Under the pieces are notes generated by a model that saw only the letters and a program-made list of their open reading frames with translations, was not told the origin of the DNA and did not search any database. A stretch of DNA of 64,000 bases, taken from an uncultured Tidjanibacter sp. GTDB lineage: Bacteria > Bacteroidota > Bacteroidia > Bacteroidales > Rikenellaceae. Location of the stretch: the NCBI GenBank assembly GCA_944326085.1, contig CALVCL010000005.1, forward strand, positions 1 to 64,000, in the 5' to 3' direction. Positions 9,962 to 20,261 of this stretch are shown here, in pieces. A program made the translations under genes and the position numbers. The number at the start of each line of letters is the position of its first letter. Positions within the stretch are counted from its first letter, which is position 1.

Positions 9962-11149
9962 CTATTTGAGCACATTGAGTTCCTTGCCAACCTTTACGAA
10001 AGCATCCACACACTTGTCGAGATGTTCCCGCGAGTGGCCTGCAGAAACCTGTACCCTTATTCTGGCCTGCCCCTTCGGCACTACCGGATAATAGAAGCCG
10101 GTTACATAGATACCCTCTTCGAGCAATTTTTTGGCAAACACCTGCGACAGCGGAGCATCGTAAAGCATCACTGCGCATATTGCCGACTGTGTGGGTTTTA
10201 TATCAAAACCGGCAGCAATCATCCTGCCACGGAAATATTCTACGTTCTCAACGAGCTTGTCGTGCAAAGCATCGGACTCTTTCAGCATCTTGAATACCTC
10301 AAGGCTGGCACCTACCACTGCAGGCGGTACGGAGTTGGAGAAAAGGTAAGGACGCGAACGCTGACGGAGCAGTTCGATGATTTCCTTGCGGCCTGTGGTG
10401 AAACCGCCTATCGCACCACCGAATGCCTTACCAAGGGTACCGGTGATGATATCCACCTGACCGCGGAGATTGTACAATTCAGTGACGCCACGGCCTGTCT
10501 TACCTACAACACCTGCAGAGTGGCACTCATCAACCATCACCATTGCATCGTACTTGTTGGCAAGTTCGGTAATCTTGTCCATCGGGGCAACGTTGCCGTC
10601 CATCGAGAACACACCGTCAGTTACGATTATACGGAAACGCTGTGCCTGAGCAAGCTTGAGCTGCTTTTCAAGGTCTTCCATATCAGCGTTTGCATAGCGA
10701 TAACGAACAGCCTTGCAAAGCCTTACGCCATCGATGATGGATGCATGATTGAGCGAATCGGAAATGATTGCATCCTGCTCGGTCAACAGCGGTTCGAACA
10801 CACCTCCATTGGCATCGAAGCACGCTGCGTAGAGAATTGTGTCCTCGGTACCGAAGTAGTCGGCGATGGCAGCCTCGAGCTCCTTATGTATATCCTGCGT
10901 ACCGCAGATGAAACGTACGGACGACATGCCGTAGCCGCGTGCGTCCATGGCTTTCTTGGCCGCTTCCACAAGCCTCGGATTGTCGGAAAGACCCAGATAG
11001 TTGTTGGCGCAGAAGTTAAGTACCTTCTTGTCACCCACCTCTATTTCAGCCCTCTGTGGCGAGGTGATGATACGCTCCTCCTTGTAGAGGCCGGCTTCTT
11101 TGATGTCTGCAAGCTCTTTCTGCAGAAATTCTTTGATTTTACCGTACAT
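9962..11149 (-). CDS. kbl: Glycine C-acetyltransferase (2-amino-3-ketobutyrate CoA ligase)
   Basis: 395 residues of the PLP-dependent alpha-oxoamine synthase family. It converts 2-amino-3-oxobutyrate and CoA to glycine and acetyl-CoA, the second step of threonine breakdown. The PLP lysine is K241 in TGTLGKAFGG, and VDECHSAG (206-213) holds the Asp that contacts the cofactor ring. NNYLGLSDNP is the typical N-terminal signature. The family also includes serine palmitoyltransferase and BioF, but overall sequence and the ICGTQDIHKELE segment favour Kbl. No threonine dehydrogenase gene is adjacent. A -7-like element (TAATTTTG in reverse complement) lies at 11198-11205. Confidence 0.9.
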   Translation of the reverse strand: MYGKIKEFLQKELADIKEAGLYKEERIITSPQRAEIEVGDKKVLNFCANNYLGLSDNPRLVEAAKKAMDARGYGMSSVRFICGTQDIHKELEAAIADYFGTEDTILYAACFDANGGVFEPLLTEQDAIISDSLNHASIIDGVRLCKAVRYRYANADMEDLEKQLKLAQAQRFRIIVTDGVFSMDGNVAPMDKITELANKYDAMVMVDECHSAGVVGKTGRGVTELYNLRGQVDIITGTLGKAFGGAIGGFTTGRKEIIELLRQRSRPYLFSNSVPPAVVGASLEVFKMLKESDALHDKLVENVEYFRGRMIAAGFDIKPTQSAICAVMLYDAPLSQVFAKKLLEEGIYVTGFYYPVVPKGQARIRVQVSAGHSREHLDKCVDAFVKVGKELNVLK

Positions 11150-11328
11150 ATTTTATATTTGTTTTGGATATGTTTTCTGCATATTACAGTCTGAAAGCAA
11201 AATTAATGTTTATGCATCAAATCTCCAATAACCCCGCCGAAAATATAAATCACCCCCATCAGGTGACATACACGGCAGTCTGTAGCAATAAAAGCGGCAC
11301 AATAAGTACGGTATTCAGCTATTATTGC

Positions 11329-11336
11329 TAAATTTG
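11329..11336 (+). promoter_or_regulatory. Candidate -7 element for pgk
   Basis: TAAATTTG matches the Bacteroidota -7 consensus TAnnTTTG, 32 bp before the chosen pgk ATG. No TTTG is seen at the -33 position, so support is partial. Confidence 0.45.
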
Positions 11337-11368
11337 TATAATTAATGAACAGACCTAAAACATACGAT

Positions 11369-12628
11369 ATGAACACAATCGACACTTACGACTTTAAGGG
11401 GAAAAGGGCCATCATCAGGGTGGACTTCAACACACCGCTTGACGAGAACGGAAAGGTGACCGACGAAACACGTATTCGTGCGGCTATACCCACCATCAAG
11501 AAAGTACTCGCTGGCGGCGGCAGCGTAATCCTCATGACACACCTCGGCCGTCCCAAGAAAAACAACGATGCGAAATACTCGCTCGTTCACATCATTCCGA
11601 CCATAGAGAAACTCCTTGGCCAGAAAATCATCTTTGCAGGCGACTGCATGGGTGAAAAGGCCGCCCAACTGGCACGAAACCTCAAACCGGGTGATGTTCT
11701 CCTTCTCGAGAACCTTCGTTTCTATGCAGAAGAGGAAGGCAAGCCACGCGGTTTGGCTGACGATGCATCCGACGAAGAGAAGTCCGCCGCGAAAAAAGCG
11801 GTCAAGGAAAGTCAAAAGGAATTCGTCAAAAGGCTTGCTTCCTATGCCGATGTTTACATTAACGATGCATTCGGTACCGCGCACCGTGCACATGCCTCCA
11901 CAGCACTTATTGCGGCCTACTTCCCGAACGACAAACTGTTCGGCTATGTAATGGAAAACGAACTCAAAGCTATCGACAAGGTTCTTGAGGCTCCGCAACG
12001 TCCTTTCCTCGCCATTCTCGGCGGCTCCAAGGTTTCCACCAAAATTACAATTATCGAGAAACTCATGGACAGGGTCGACACGCTCATCCTCGGCGGCGGC
12101 ATGACATATACGTTTATGGTAGCACAGGATGGCAAGATAGGCAGCTCGATATGTGAACCCGACCAGTTCGAAACTGCCCGCTCGATACTTGCCAAGGCCA
12201 AAGAGAAAGGCATACAGGTAGTGTTGGCCGAAGACACTCTCGCAGCAAATGCCATAAGCGAGGATGCCGATACAAAAGAAGTACCGTCAAACGATATTCC
12301 CGACGGCTGGTCAGGTGTCGATATCGCATCCAAGGCAAAAGTAACATTCAGGGACACCATACTTAAAGCCAAAACTATAATGTGGAACGGCCCTGTCGGT
12401 ATTTTTGAAATAGACAAATTCGCTACCGGAACCAAGGCTGTTGCCGAAGCTGTTGCCGAAGCTACATCACACGGTGCATATTCTCTGGTAGGCGGCGGCG
12501 ACTCTGTTGCTGCAGTCAACAAGTTCGGCCTGGCTGACAAGGTAAGCTATGTATCGACCGGCGGCGGTGCACTGCTGGAGTACATTGAGGGAGCAGAACT
12601 TCCCGGTGTGGCAGCTATCCGCAAATAA
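11369..12628 (+). CDS. pgk: Phosphoglycerate kinase
   Basis: 419 residues. Transfers phosphate from 1,3-bisphosphoglycerate to ADP in glycolysis. The N-terminal signature [20 protein letters not shown] and HLGRPK bind phosphoglycerate. The C-terminal half has GGSKVSTKI and GGGDSVAA for nucleotide binding. The start at 11369 (MNTIDTYDF) fits the family better than the in-frame ATG at 11345, which adds eight residues and sits next to the candidate -7 element. An insertion rich in Asp/Glu/Lys (about 128-150) lies in the N-domain. The gene diverges from kbl. Confidence 0.96.
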   Translation: MNTIDTYDFKGKRAIIRVDFNTPLDENGKVTDETRIRAAIPTIKKVLAGGGSVILMTHLGRPKKNNDAKYSLVHIIPTIEKLLGQKIIFAGDCMGEKAAQLARNLKPGDVLLLENLRFYAEEEGKPRGLADDASDEEKSAAKKAVKESQKEFVKRLASYADVYINDAFGTAHRAHASTALIAAYFPNDKLFGYVMENELKAIDKVLEAPQRPFLAILGGSKVSTKITIIEKLMDRVDTLILGGGMTYTFMVAQDGKIGSSICEPDQFETARSILAKAKEKGIQVVLAEDTLAANAISEDADTKEVPSNDIPDGWSGVDIASKAKVTFRDTILKAKTIMWNGPVGIFEIDKFATGTKAVAEAVAEATSHGAYSLVGGGDSVAAVNKFGLADKVSYVSTGGGALLEYIEGAELPGVAAIRK

Positions 12629-12660
12629 CAAAAAACAATATTGGTATCTGAATATTAATG

Positions 12661-12684
12661 GGCGGTATTTGCATACCGCCTCTT
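12661..12684 (+). terminator. Terminator after pgk
   Basis: Eight-bp perfect stem GGCGGTAT / ATACCGCC with loop TTGC, followed by TCTTAATTTAT, 32 bp after the pgk stop. Confidence 0.65.
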
Positions 12685-12704
12685 AATTTATACACCCCAC
12701 AACC

Positions 12705-13643
12705 ATGCAACCAAAAGAAATTACAGAATTATCCATATTCGGCGAATACAAACAGACAGAAAACAGAGTTACAGCCGCCTTGTTTCATATTCTAAAGCAA
12801 GGAGACAAGGACTTGATAGCCTACCTTCTATCTCATGCAGACAAATACCTGCCGGACAATGAAATACATGTATATACACAAACCAAGAACAACGAATACA
12901 GTTCTGTACCAGACGGTATACTCTCATGCAACTTTTCATTTCAAATCATAATAGAGAGTAAGATTGTCACAAATTCCATTAAAGAAACCCAACTGAATTC
13001 TCACATCCAGCAAGCCACCACCGCAAATGCCTTCCTGATGTACTTAACACCCGACCCTATCCGCCCCGCCATATTAAACAATAAAGACATAATTTGGTTT
13101 AATTGGCAAGCCATATCCGACATTTTACGAAAATATGCCTCCGACTATCTATCTGGAGACAAGACTAATGACATATGCAGTTATCTCATAAACCAATTTA
13201 CAATTCTTTTAGAGAACCTACATCTCACCGAAGATGCAACCAATCGCGTAATCGTAGTGGGAGGCGCTTTTGGAGAAGAAGTCGCTTGTAAATATCTATT
13301 TTATGCATGTCAAAATCGACGCAATTTCAAACCGGCAAAATATCTTGCCTTCGCCCACCAAAATCGTATTAAATATTTGTTCGAGATCATTGATGGCCCT
13401 CACAACAATATCGACATAGCAGATGTAGTATCACATGAATACTTTGATGAGTTCGAGCCTGAATACAAAAAAATAAAACGCGAGTATTTTAAATTGCGTA
13501 TGGTTCATGAGTTCACCCCTGCAATACAAAATAACACAACCGACCGCAATGGCAGGAGGTGTGCTTTCACTCAAGGCCAACGATATGTATCATACGACAG
13601 CATCATAAAAGCACAATACACCTCCGAACTAGTCGCATATTAA
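12705..13643 (+). CDS. PD-(D/E)XK nuclease superfamily protein, orphan
   Basis: 312 residues. I do not recognise a named family, but the first 130 residues carry the pattern of the PD-(D/E)XK fold: E19 in a helix (TENRVTAALFHIL), P69-D70, then E84-S85-K86 on the next strand (IIIESK), and Q96 in the following helix. The remaining 170 residues are unassigned. There is no signal peptide or membrane segment, so it should be cytoplasmic. The base composition is clearly richer in A/T than the flanking genes, with frequent AAT, AAA and TTA codons, suggesting transfer from elsewhere. It sits alone between two terminators, with no partner methylase, helicase or transposase. A role in restriction, repair or phage defence is possible but not shown. 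Confidence 0.75.
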   Translation: MQPKEITELSIFGEYKQTENRVTAALFHILKQGDKDLIAYLLSHADKYLPDNEIHVYTQTKNNEYSSVPDGILSCNFSFQIIIESKIVTNSIKETQLNSHIQQATTANAFLMYLTPDPIRPAILNNKDIIWFNWQAISDILRKYASDYLSGDKTNDICSYLINQFTILLENLHLTEDATNRVIVVGGAFGEEVACKYLFYACQNRRNFKPAKYLAFAHQNRIKYLFEIIDGPHNNIDIADVVSHEYFDEFEPEYKKIKREYFKLRMVHEFTPAIQNNTTDRNGRRCAFTQGQRYVSYDSIIKAQYTSELVAY

Positions 13644-13671
13644 TATCAGTTTTTATAGTCGTCTAAAAACA

Positions 13672-13699
13672 AATGGGGGCATCTCTCGATGCCCCCATT
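13672..13699. terminator. Bidirectional terminator between the orphan nuclease-like gene and ilvE
   Basis: Stem AATGGGGGCAT / ATGCCCCCATT with a short loop. A-rich sequence precedes it and T-rich sequence follows, so it can serve both convergent genes. Confidence 0.8.
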
Positions 13700-13725
13700 C
13701 TTTCTTATCCGTATTGGAGGAAATA

Positions 13726-14751
13726 CTACAAACCTTCGATAACGGTGTTCCAGTTGTGCTTGTCTTCGATTTCGCCGTACTGGATACCCTGAAGAGTCTT
13801 GTAGAGTTTCTGGCTCCATTCACCTGCGGTCTTACCGTCACCGTAAACGATAGTCTCGTTGGTGTGAGGGTTGAAGATGCTACCGATAGGAGATATAACG
13901 GCAGCAGTACCGCAACATCCTGCTTCAGTGAACTGCGAAAGTTCCTCTATGCTGATTTTACGCTGTTCCACTTTCAGACCGAGGTCTTCTGCAATCTGAC
14001 GGAGGCTCTTGTTGGTGATGGACGGGAGCACCGAGTGAGAATCCGGAGTGACATACTTGCCGTCACGGATGCCGAAGAAGTTGGCAGCGCTACATTCGTC
14101 TACATACTGCTTGGTGGCAGGGTCAAGGAATACAACGCTCGAATAACCCTTCTGGTGTGCGATTTCGCCGGAGTCGAGGCTGGCTGCATAGTTACCACCA
14201 ACCTTAACGTGACCAGTACCCTTAGGAGCAGCACGGTCGTGATCGAAATCGATAATAACCTTGATGCAGTTGAAACCGTTCTTGTAGTACGGGCCAACCG
14301 GAGTTACGAATACTGCGAAGATATAGTCAGCCGACGGCTTAACACCTACCTGCGGACCTACACCGATAAGCATCGGGCGGAGGTAAAGCGATGCACCCGA
14401 GCCATAGGGCGGAATATAATCTGCATTGAGCTTAACAGCCTCGATGCAGGCTTTGGTAAAGAGCTCTACCGACGGAACTGCCATTTTGAGGTACTCACCG
14501 GAGTTAATCATCCTCTTTGCATTTTCCTCAACGCGGAAAAGCCTTACCTTACCGTCTACGCCACGGAAAGCCTTGAGGCCTTCGAATACTTCCTGACCAT
14601 AGTGGAGACAGGTAGAAGCCATGTGGATGTGCATGTTCTCATCCTGAGTGGAGTAGAGTTCACCCCATTTGCCATCCTTGAATTCGCACCTTACGTTGTA
14701 ATCGGTTTTAAAATAACCGAAGCCAAGCTCTGACCAATTGATGTTTTTCAT
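13726..14751 (-). CDS. ilvE: Branched-chain amino acid aminotransferase
   Basis: 341 residues of the fold-type IV PLP aminotransferases. Transfers the amino group between glutamate and the branched-chain 2-oxo acids, the last step of Val, Leu and Ile synthesis. The PLP lysine is K183 in GTGHVKVGGNYAAS. YGQEVFEGLKAFR (51-63) and the cofactor-binding ECSAANFFG are characteristic of the eukaryote-like branch used by many Bacteroidota. It follows metG on the same strand with a 55-bp gap, so read-through is possible. Confidence 0.95.
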   Translation of the reverse strand: MKNINWSELGFGYFKTDYNVRCEFKDGKWGELYSTQDENMHIHMASTCLHYGQEVFEGLKAFRGVDGKVRLFRVEENAKRMINSGEYLKMAVPSVELFTKACIEAVKLNADYIPPYGSGASLYLRPMLIGVGPQVGVKPSADYIFAVFVTPVGPYYKNGFNCIKVIIDFDHDRAAPKGTGHVKVGGNYAASLDSGEIAHQKGYSSVVFLDPATKQYVDECSAANFFGIRDGKYVTPDSHSVLPSITNKSLRQIAEDLGLKVEQRKISIEELSQFTEAGCCGTAAVISPIGSIFNPHTNETIVYGDGKTAGEWSQKLYKTLQGIQYGEIEDKHNWNTVIEGL

Positions 14752-14806
14752 TTCGGTTTAAATTATTTAGGTTTATAACTCAATTCACATTATTGCGTAG
14801 CGACCG

Positions 14807-16840
14807 TTAACCTACCACGCTGCCGTTTACCACTTCATTGTCCGGCTGCAGCAACACGAGTTTTCCGGTCGGGTCTGCTCCCATCAGTATCATGCCTTTC
14901 GACTCGATGCCCTTAAGTTCACGAGGAGCGAGGTTCACGAGCACGAGCACCTGACGGCCAACCAACTCTTCCGGTTTATAGTATTCGGCAATACCGGAAA
15001 CTATAACTCGGGTATCTACGCCCGTATCGACCGTAAGCTTAAGCAGCTTCTTGGTTTTGGCAACCTTTTCGGCAGCAACGATGCGCGAAACGCGAATATC
15101 CATTTTCTGGAAATCGTCGAATGCGATGGTATCCTTCTGCGGGTCTACCGTTGCATTGGCCGCTGCATTTGCAGCCTTGGCCTCTTCGAGTTTGCGAAGC
15201 TGTTTTTCTATAACGTCGTCCTCTATCTTTTCGAAGAGCAGTTCGGGCGTTCCGGTAGCATGACCGGCAGGAACAATGTCGGAATTTCCGAGTGCATCCC
15301 ATGCCAATGGCTCCATTGCAAGCATACGCCACATTTTGGCTGTCGTGAACGGCATGAACGGTTCAATGGCAATAGCCGTATTGGCAGTTATCTGGAGTGC
15401 GGTATTAAGAATTGTAGCCACACGTGCCGGATCTGTCTTGATGACTTTCCACGGTTCCGTATCGGCCAGATACTTGTTGCCGAGACGGGCGAAATTCATC
15501 GCATCCTTCAGCGCCTCACGGAAACGGTAATGTTCGATGTTGTCCTCCAGCGAAGCCCTCATGCGAGGCAGTTCGGCCAACACCTCCCTGTCGTAATCGG
15601 CAAGTTCGCCGGCTTCGGGCACACGACCCTCGAAATACTTTCCGGTGAGGACAAGGGCACGGTTCACGAAGTTACCGAGCACGGCTACCAACTCATTGTT
15701 GTTGCGTGCCTGGAACTCTTTCCATGTAAAGTCGTTGTCCTTGGTTTCCGGAGCATTTGCCGTCAACACGTAACGGAGCACATCCTGCTTCCCCGGCATA
15801 TCTTCGAGATATTCGTTCAACCATACCGCCCAGTTGCGCGATGTGGAAATCTTCTCACCCTCGAGGTTCAGAAACTCATTTGCAGGCACATTGTCGGGCA
15901 AAATGTAACCACCGTGTGCCTTGAGCATTGCAGGAAATACTATGCAATGGAATACTATATTGTCCTTGCCTATGAAGTGTACAAGTTTAGTGTCTTCGCT
16001 TTTCCAATACTTTTCCCAATCGGGTGTCAGCTCCTTGGTAGCTGAAATATAGCCGATAGGCGCATCGAACCACACATAAAGAACCTTGCCCTCTGCTCCT
16101 TCAACAGGAACGGGAATGCCCCAATTCAGGTCACGGCTCACGGCACGCGGCTGAAGTCCGCCATCGAGCCAGCTCTTGCACTGACCGTACACATTGGTTT
16201 TCCACTCCTTGTGTTCATCGAGTATCCAGTGACGCAGGAAAGCTTCATGTCTGTCGAGCGGTAGATACCAGTGCTTGGTCTCCTTGAGGACTGGCTTGGA
16301 ACCGGAGATAGTGCTGCGGGGATTTATAAGGTCTGTAGCGTTGAGAGTGCTGCCGCACTTTTCGCACTGGTCTCCGTAAGCGCCTTCACTGCCGCACTTG
16401 GGGCAGGTGCCGGTAATATAACGGTCGGCAAGGAATACTCCAGCCTCCTCGTCATAGTACTGCATCGAGGTTTCCTCTGTAAACTCACCTTTCTTGTAGA
16501 GTTCCAGGAAGAAGTCCGAAGCGGTTTTGGCATGCACCGGCGACGTGGTACGCGAATAAATATCGAACGATATGCCGAGCCCCTCGAACGATTCCTTTAT
16601 TATCCTGTTATATTTATCAACGACATCCTGAGGGGTCACACCTTCGCGCCGCGCCTTTATCGTAATTGGCACGCCATGCTCGTCAGAACCGCACACCCAT
16701 ATGACATCCTTCCCTTTCTTGCGAAGATAACGCACATATATATCCGACGGAATGTATACACCGGCAAGGTGTCCTATGTGTACGGGCCCATTCGCATATG
16801 GAAGAGCTGATGTAACGAGATATCGTTTAAATTCTTTCAT
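14807..16840 (-). CDS. metG: Methionyl-tRNA synthetase
   Basis: 677 residues. Charges tRNA-Met. The class I signature HIGH is at 21-24, and the second signature reads KISTS (in [11 protein letters not shown]), a variant of KMSKS. A zinc knuckle is formed by CPKCG and CEKCG (about 145-162). The C-terminal 110 residues form a Trbp111-like OB-fold tRNA-binding domain ([18 protein letters not shown] onward), which also supports dimerisation. The length fits the long, two-knuckle form. A -7-like element (TAACTTTG in reverse complement) lies at 16868-16875, just before the start. Confidence 0.98.
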   Translation of the reverse strand: MKEFKRYLVTSALPYANGPVHIGHLAGVYIPSDIYVRYLRKKGKDVIWVCGSDEHGVPITIKARREGVTPQDVVDKYNRIIKESFEGLGISFDIYSRTTSPVHAKTASDFFLELYKKGEFTEETSMQYYDEEAGVFLADRYITGTCPKCGSEGAYGDQCEKCGSTLNATDLINPRSTISGSKPVLKETKHWYLPLDRHEAFLRHWILDEHKEWKTNVYGQCKSWLDGGLQPRAVSRDLNWGIPVPVEGAEGKVLYVWFDAPIGYISATKELTPDWEKYWKSEDTKLVHFIGKDNIVFHCIVFPAMLKAHGGYILPDNVPANEFLNLEGEKISTSRNWAVWLNEYLEDMPGKQDVLRYVLTANAPETKDNDFTWKEFQARNNNELVAVLGNFVNRALVLTGKYFEGRVPEAGELADYDREVLAELPRMRASLEDNIEHYRFREALKDAMNFARLGNKYLADTEPWKVIKTDPARVATILNTALQITANTAIAIEPFMPFTTAKMWRMLAMEPLAWDALGNSDIVPAGHATGTPELLFEKIEDDVIEKQLRKLEEAKAANAAANATVDPQKDTIAFDDFQKMDIRVSRIVAAEKVAKTKKLLKLTVDTGVDTRVIVSGIAEYYKPEELVGRQVLVLVNLAPRELKGIESKGMILMGADPTGKLVLLQPDNEVVNGSVVG

Positions 16841-16867
16841 TTAGGTTACGGAAGTGCTGTATTGCTA

Positions 16868-16875
16868 CAAAGTTA
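16868..16875 (-). promoter_or_regulatory. Candidate -7 element for metG
   Basis: The reverse complement reads TAACTTTG, matching TAnnTTTG, 28 bp before the metG start. The nearest TTTG upstream is 24 nt away, longer than the usual 19-21. Confidence 0.45.
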
Positions 16876-16927
16876 TCGTTTATTTTCTATTAATGCTTAC
16901 AAATTGTAGTTTTTATCTGCGGGCACA

Positions 16928-17833
16928 CTATTTCCTGAACGTATCGAAGCCTTCGCCGTAGACACCCCTTACGCTGCCCATGGTGATAAATGCCTTCGAA
17001 TCGAGGGCCTTAATCTTGTTAAGCATGTATGTAGCCTCATTCTTGCGCACGGCCACCATAACAACCTTTACAGGTTTCTTGGTGAACCAGCCCATACCAT
17101 CAAGAATGGTAACACCACGGTGCAGGTCGCTGGTAATGAGGTCTGCAATTTCCTCGTAATGTTCAGACATGACGAATATCTGTGCCGACTGCTTGTTGCC
17201 ATCGAGGAATACATTGGCCAAAGTACTGAATATAAGGGTAAACACCATACCGTATATCACAGTAGCCATATCGCCGTCGGGGAGGAAATAGGATGATGCG
17301 ATGATGATGCAGTCCGTGATGAGCACCACGCGGCCATAACTTACGTTACGGTACTTATTCACAATCATTGCCACGATATCCGAGCCACCGGTACTACCTC
17401 CCTGCATCAGCACAAGACTGACACCAAATGCGGCACATGCAGCGCCGAGTATTGAAGAAAGGAGTTTGTCGTCGGCAAGACCGAGTATATTATCGGGAAT
17501 GACACCCTGCATTACACCCATGACAACAGACATGAGAATAATTGCATAAATGGTTTTCACACCGAACTTGGCACTAAGAATTATAACCGCCGCAAGCACA
17601 AGCAGGGCATTGATTATAAAATAGCTTACACCGATCGGCACGCCGCCGTCGACACCGCCCGTTGCATAGTATACAAGCAAGGACAAACCTGTGGCACCGC
17701 CACCAATGCCATCGGCAGGCAGGATTACGCCTACCCAGGCAAAAGAATAAAAGATTACGCCCACCGTAATGAGGACCCACTCTTTAATCGTCTGCGTCAA
17801 CGACGTCTTGTTGATGTCGAGTTTTTTCGTCAT
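16928..17833 (-). CDS. YitT-family membrane protein
   Basis: 301 residues. Five or six hydrophobic segments fill the first 190 residues, and a soluble DUF2179 domain closes the protein (about 220-295, with GVTILDGMGWFTKKPVKVVMVAVRK in pieces typical of the family). The glycine-rich ADGIGGGATGLSLL and QGGSTGGSDIVA segments are family hallmarks. YitT proteins are common and their transport substrate is not established. The gene diverges from priA and has its own candidate promoter in the 149-bp gap. Confidence 0.9.
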   Translation of the reverse strand: MTKKLDINKTSLTQTIKEWVLITVGVIFYSFAWVGVILPADGIGGGATGLSLLVYYATGGVDGGVPIGVSYFIINALLVLAAVIILSAKFGVKTIYAIILMSVVMGVMQGVIPDNILGLADDKLLSSILGAACAAFGVSLVLMQGGSTGGSDIVAMIVNKYRNVSYGRVVLITDCIIIASSYFLPDGDMATVIYGMVFTLIFSTLANVFLDGNKQSAQIFVMSEHYEEIADLITSDLHRGVTILDGMGWFTKKPVKVVMVAVRKNEATYMLNKIKALDSKAFITMGSVRGVYGEGFDTFRK

Positions 17834-17883
17834 AAATCTTGGTATAGGTTATTTATTATGGTTTTCAACAGTCATTTACGTCG

Positions 17884-17917
17884 CAAAACTAATACAAATT
17901 CCGATAGATTATCCAAA
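17884..17917 (-). promoter_or_regulatory. Candidate promoter of the yitT-like gene
   Basis: In reverse complement, TTTG (17914-17917), 22 nt and TAGTTTTG (17884-17891) resemble the Bacteroidota -33/-7 pair. The spacer is one base longer than usual. Confidence 0.5.
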
Positions 17918-17953
17918 TTGCGCATCAGGCGATGTTTTTTTAACCTGCGTAAG

Positions 17954-17961
17954 TATCTTTG
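17954..17961 (+). promoter_or_regulatory. Candidate -7 element for priA
   Basis: TATCTTTG matches TAnnTTTG and lies 21 bp before the ATG at 17983. Its presence argues against the upstream in-frame TTG at 17959 as a start. Confidence 0.5.
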
Positions 17962-17982
17962 CAACACAACGCTCACTCTTAC

Positions 17983-20247
17983 ATGCAACAATATGCCGAC
18001 ATAGTGGTACCTATCGCACGCGGTCCCTTTACATTCCATATAGGCGACCGTGCAGACGAACTGACGCCCGGCACAGGCGTCGAAGTAGAGATAGGATCAC
18101 GCAAACGCTACATGGGAATAGTATGGCGGCTGCATGACGACAAACCCAAATTTGCCACTAAAGCAGTGGGACGCACCATGACATGCGTCCCACTGCTCAA
18201 CGCGATGCAAATGCGTTTCTGGGAATGGGTAGCGTCATATTACATGTGTACATTGGGCGACGTCATGCGCTTCGCGCTCCCTTCGGCATTAAAGCCGTCA
18301 GGACTCTCCGAGGAGGAGTTACGCCGCGACGAATACCGTCCGGCCACTGTCAGCCATATAAGGCTCGGTAGTGCCGTACGCAATGCGGAAGCACTGCATG
18401 CAGCCTGTGAAAGTCTGAAAAGGTCGAAGGCACAGTATAAGGCTCTCATGGAGCTGTGTTCGCATTTCGAGGACGGAGGACTGTCCGGCGGCAGTTTGCC
18501 GCGCAGCGAATTGTCTGCCTCCTCACAAACAATCAAAAAACTTGTCGACAAAGGCATCATCGAAACATACGACGAAGAGGCGGCCGTCCTTGCCGCCACA
18601 CGTGAGCATCGCCAAAAATACGAAACCGCGACGCTTACTCCGGCACAGCGCAAAGCGCTCGACGAAATACGCCACAGTTTCGACACACGGGAATGCACGC
18701 TGCTTCAGGGCGTAACAGGAAGCGGCAAAACCGAAATCTACATGCACCTCATTGCCGACATGCTTGCCGGTGGGCGCAGTGTACTCTACATGATGCCCGA
18801 AATTGCCATGACATCGCAGCTCGTGGCCCGCATCCGCGCCGTGTTCGGTCACCGTGTTACGGTGTACCACTCAAAGATGAGCGACCGCCACAGAGCCGAG
18901 GTTTACCGTCGTCTGCTGGCATCCGACGGCGGCGAACTTGTACTCGGAGTACGTTCAGCCATATTTTTGCCACTCCCGTCACCGGGGCTCATCATAGTCG
19001 ACGAGGAACATGACGCGAGCTACAAACAGTCAGACCCTGCTCCACGCTACAATGCCCGCGACTGTGCCGTATGGCTGGCACACGCCAGCGGAGCCAGATG
19101 CCTGCTTGCCAGTGCAACTCCATCCATAGAAAGCTACGTAAACGCCACGGGCGGCAAGTACGGCTTTGTCACCCTCAACGAGCGATACGGCAGCGCACTA
19201 CTGCCGCGAATTACCATATCCGACTCGCTGCGTGCCTTCAAGCGCGGCGAACGCAGACTGCATTTCGACAAGGCATTGCTAGACCGCATGACCGCCACCC
19301 TCGCACGCGGCCGCCAGGTGATGCTGTTCCAGAACCGCCGCGGTTTTGCCCCATGGGTAGAATGCCCGCAATGCAGCTGGGTGGCCAAATGTCCGCGATG
19401 CAGTGTCACCCTCACATATCACAAACAGGGCGGACGCATGCAATGCCATGTCTGCGGCTATTCCTCCACTGCACCTGCTGTATGTCCCAAATGCGGCACA
19501 CCATCACCGCGCATGCTGGGCCTCGGCACGGAAAAGGTTGAGGAAGAGACAGCAACACTCTTTCCCGATGCACGCATACTGCGTCTCGACCGCGATACGG
19601 CAACCTCGACATCACGCTACGAACATACCGTCACAGACTTCGAACGCGGAGCCGCCGACATTCTTGTCGGAACCCAAATGATTACCAAAGGATTCGATTT
19701 TCCAGGGCTGGAACTCGTCGGCATTCTCAATGCCGACAACATGCTCAACTTCCCAGATTTCCGCGCTTCGGAACGCGCCTACCAAACCATGACACAGGTA
19801 GCCGGACGTGCCGGCAGAAGCGGACCCGACGGCGAGGTGGTAATACAGACTTCGCAGCCCGATCACCCCGTAATACGTCAGGTGCAGACCCTCGACTATG
19901 AAGGTATGGTCAACATGCAGCTTGCCGAGCGCAGCATATTCGGATATCCTCCCTACGGACGCCTCATCAAGATTATCATGCGGCACCGTGACGAACGTCT
20001 GCTCAACGAGACCGCAGCATGGCTCGCCGCACGTACCCGCGAACTGTTCGGAAACCGCGTATTCGGCCCGCATGCCCCGTTGATAGAAAAGGCCGGAGGC
20101 GAAAGTTTCATGGAGATAATGCTCAAAATAGAAAACGGCACTTCCGCCGCCAAGGTCAAGGAAAGGCTTGCAAAAATCATATCCGCCGCATCACGCCACG
20201 CAAACTATAAACGCGTGACCGTATTCTGCGACATAGACCCACAGTAA
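17983..20247 (+). CDS. priA: Primosomal protein N' (replication restart helicase)
   Basis: 754 residues. PriA binds stalled forks, unwinds with 3'-5' polarity and loads the replisome. The N-terminal DNA-binding region (about 1-200) is followed by the superfamily 2 helicase core with Walker A GVTGSGKTEIY and Walker B VDEEHDASYKQ. The zinc-binding cysteines CPQC, CPRC, CHVC and CPKC sit between the two helicase lobes as expected. Motif VAGRAGRSG is motif VI. The start at 17983 (MQQYADIVVPIARGPF) fits the family. It is followed 14 bp later by cobO. Confidence 0.96.
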   Translation: MQQYADIVVPIARGPFTFHIGDRADELTPGTGVEVEIGSRKRYMGIVWRLHDDKPKFATKAVGRTMTCVPLLNAMQMRFWEWVASYYMCTLGDVMRFALPSALKPSGLSEEELRRDEYRPATVSHIRLGSAVRNAEALHAACESLKRSKAQYKALMELCSHFEDGGLSGGSLPRSELSASSQTIKKLVDKGIIETYDEEAAVLAATREHRQKYETATLTPAQRKALDEIRHSFDTRECTLLQGVTGSGKTEIYMHLIADMLAGGRSVLYMMPEIAMTSQLVARIRAVFGHRVTVYHSKMSDRHRAEVYRRLLASDGGELVLGVRSAIFLPLPSPGLIIVDEEHDASYKQSDPAPRYNARDCAVWLAHASGARCLLASATPSIESYVNATGGKYGFVTLNERYGSALLPRITISDSLRAFKRGERRLHFDKALLDRMTATLARGRQVMLFQNRRGFAPWVECPQCSWVAKCPRCSVTLTYHKQGGRMQCHVCGYSSTAPAVCPKCGTPSPRMLGLGTEKVEEETATLFPDARILRLDRDTATSTSRYEHTVTDFERGAADILVGTQMITKGFDFPGLELVGILNADNMLNFPDFRASERAYQTMTQVAGRAGRSGPDGEVVIQTSQPDHPVIRQVQTLDYEGMVNMQLAERSIFGYPPYGRLIKIIMRHRDERLLNETAAWLAARTRELFGNRVFGPHAPLIEKAGGESFMEIMLKIENGTSAAKVKERLAKIISAASRHANYKRVTVFCDIDPQ

Positions 20248-20261
20248 CACGCCAACGATTC

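Noticed and set aside
12652-13644. ATATTAAT at 12652-12659 and 13637-13644 flanking the orphan nuclease-like gene, possible target-site duplication
   Set aside because: Eight A/T-only bases can recur by chance in this A/T-rich stretch, the right copy overlaps the stop codon region, and there are no terminal repeats or transposase.
20231-20261. Search for a cobalamin riboswitch before cobO
   Set aside because: The gap to priA is only 14 bp and no B12-box sequence is seen; the gene is probably read from the priA promoter.
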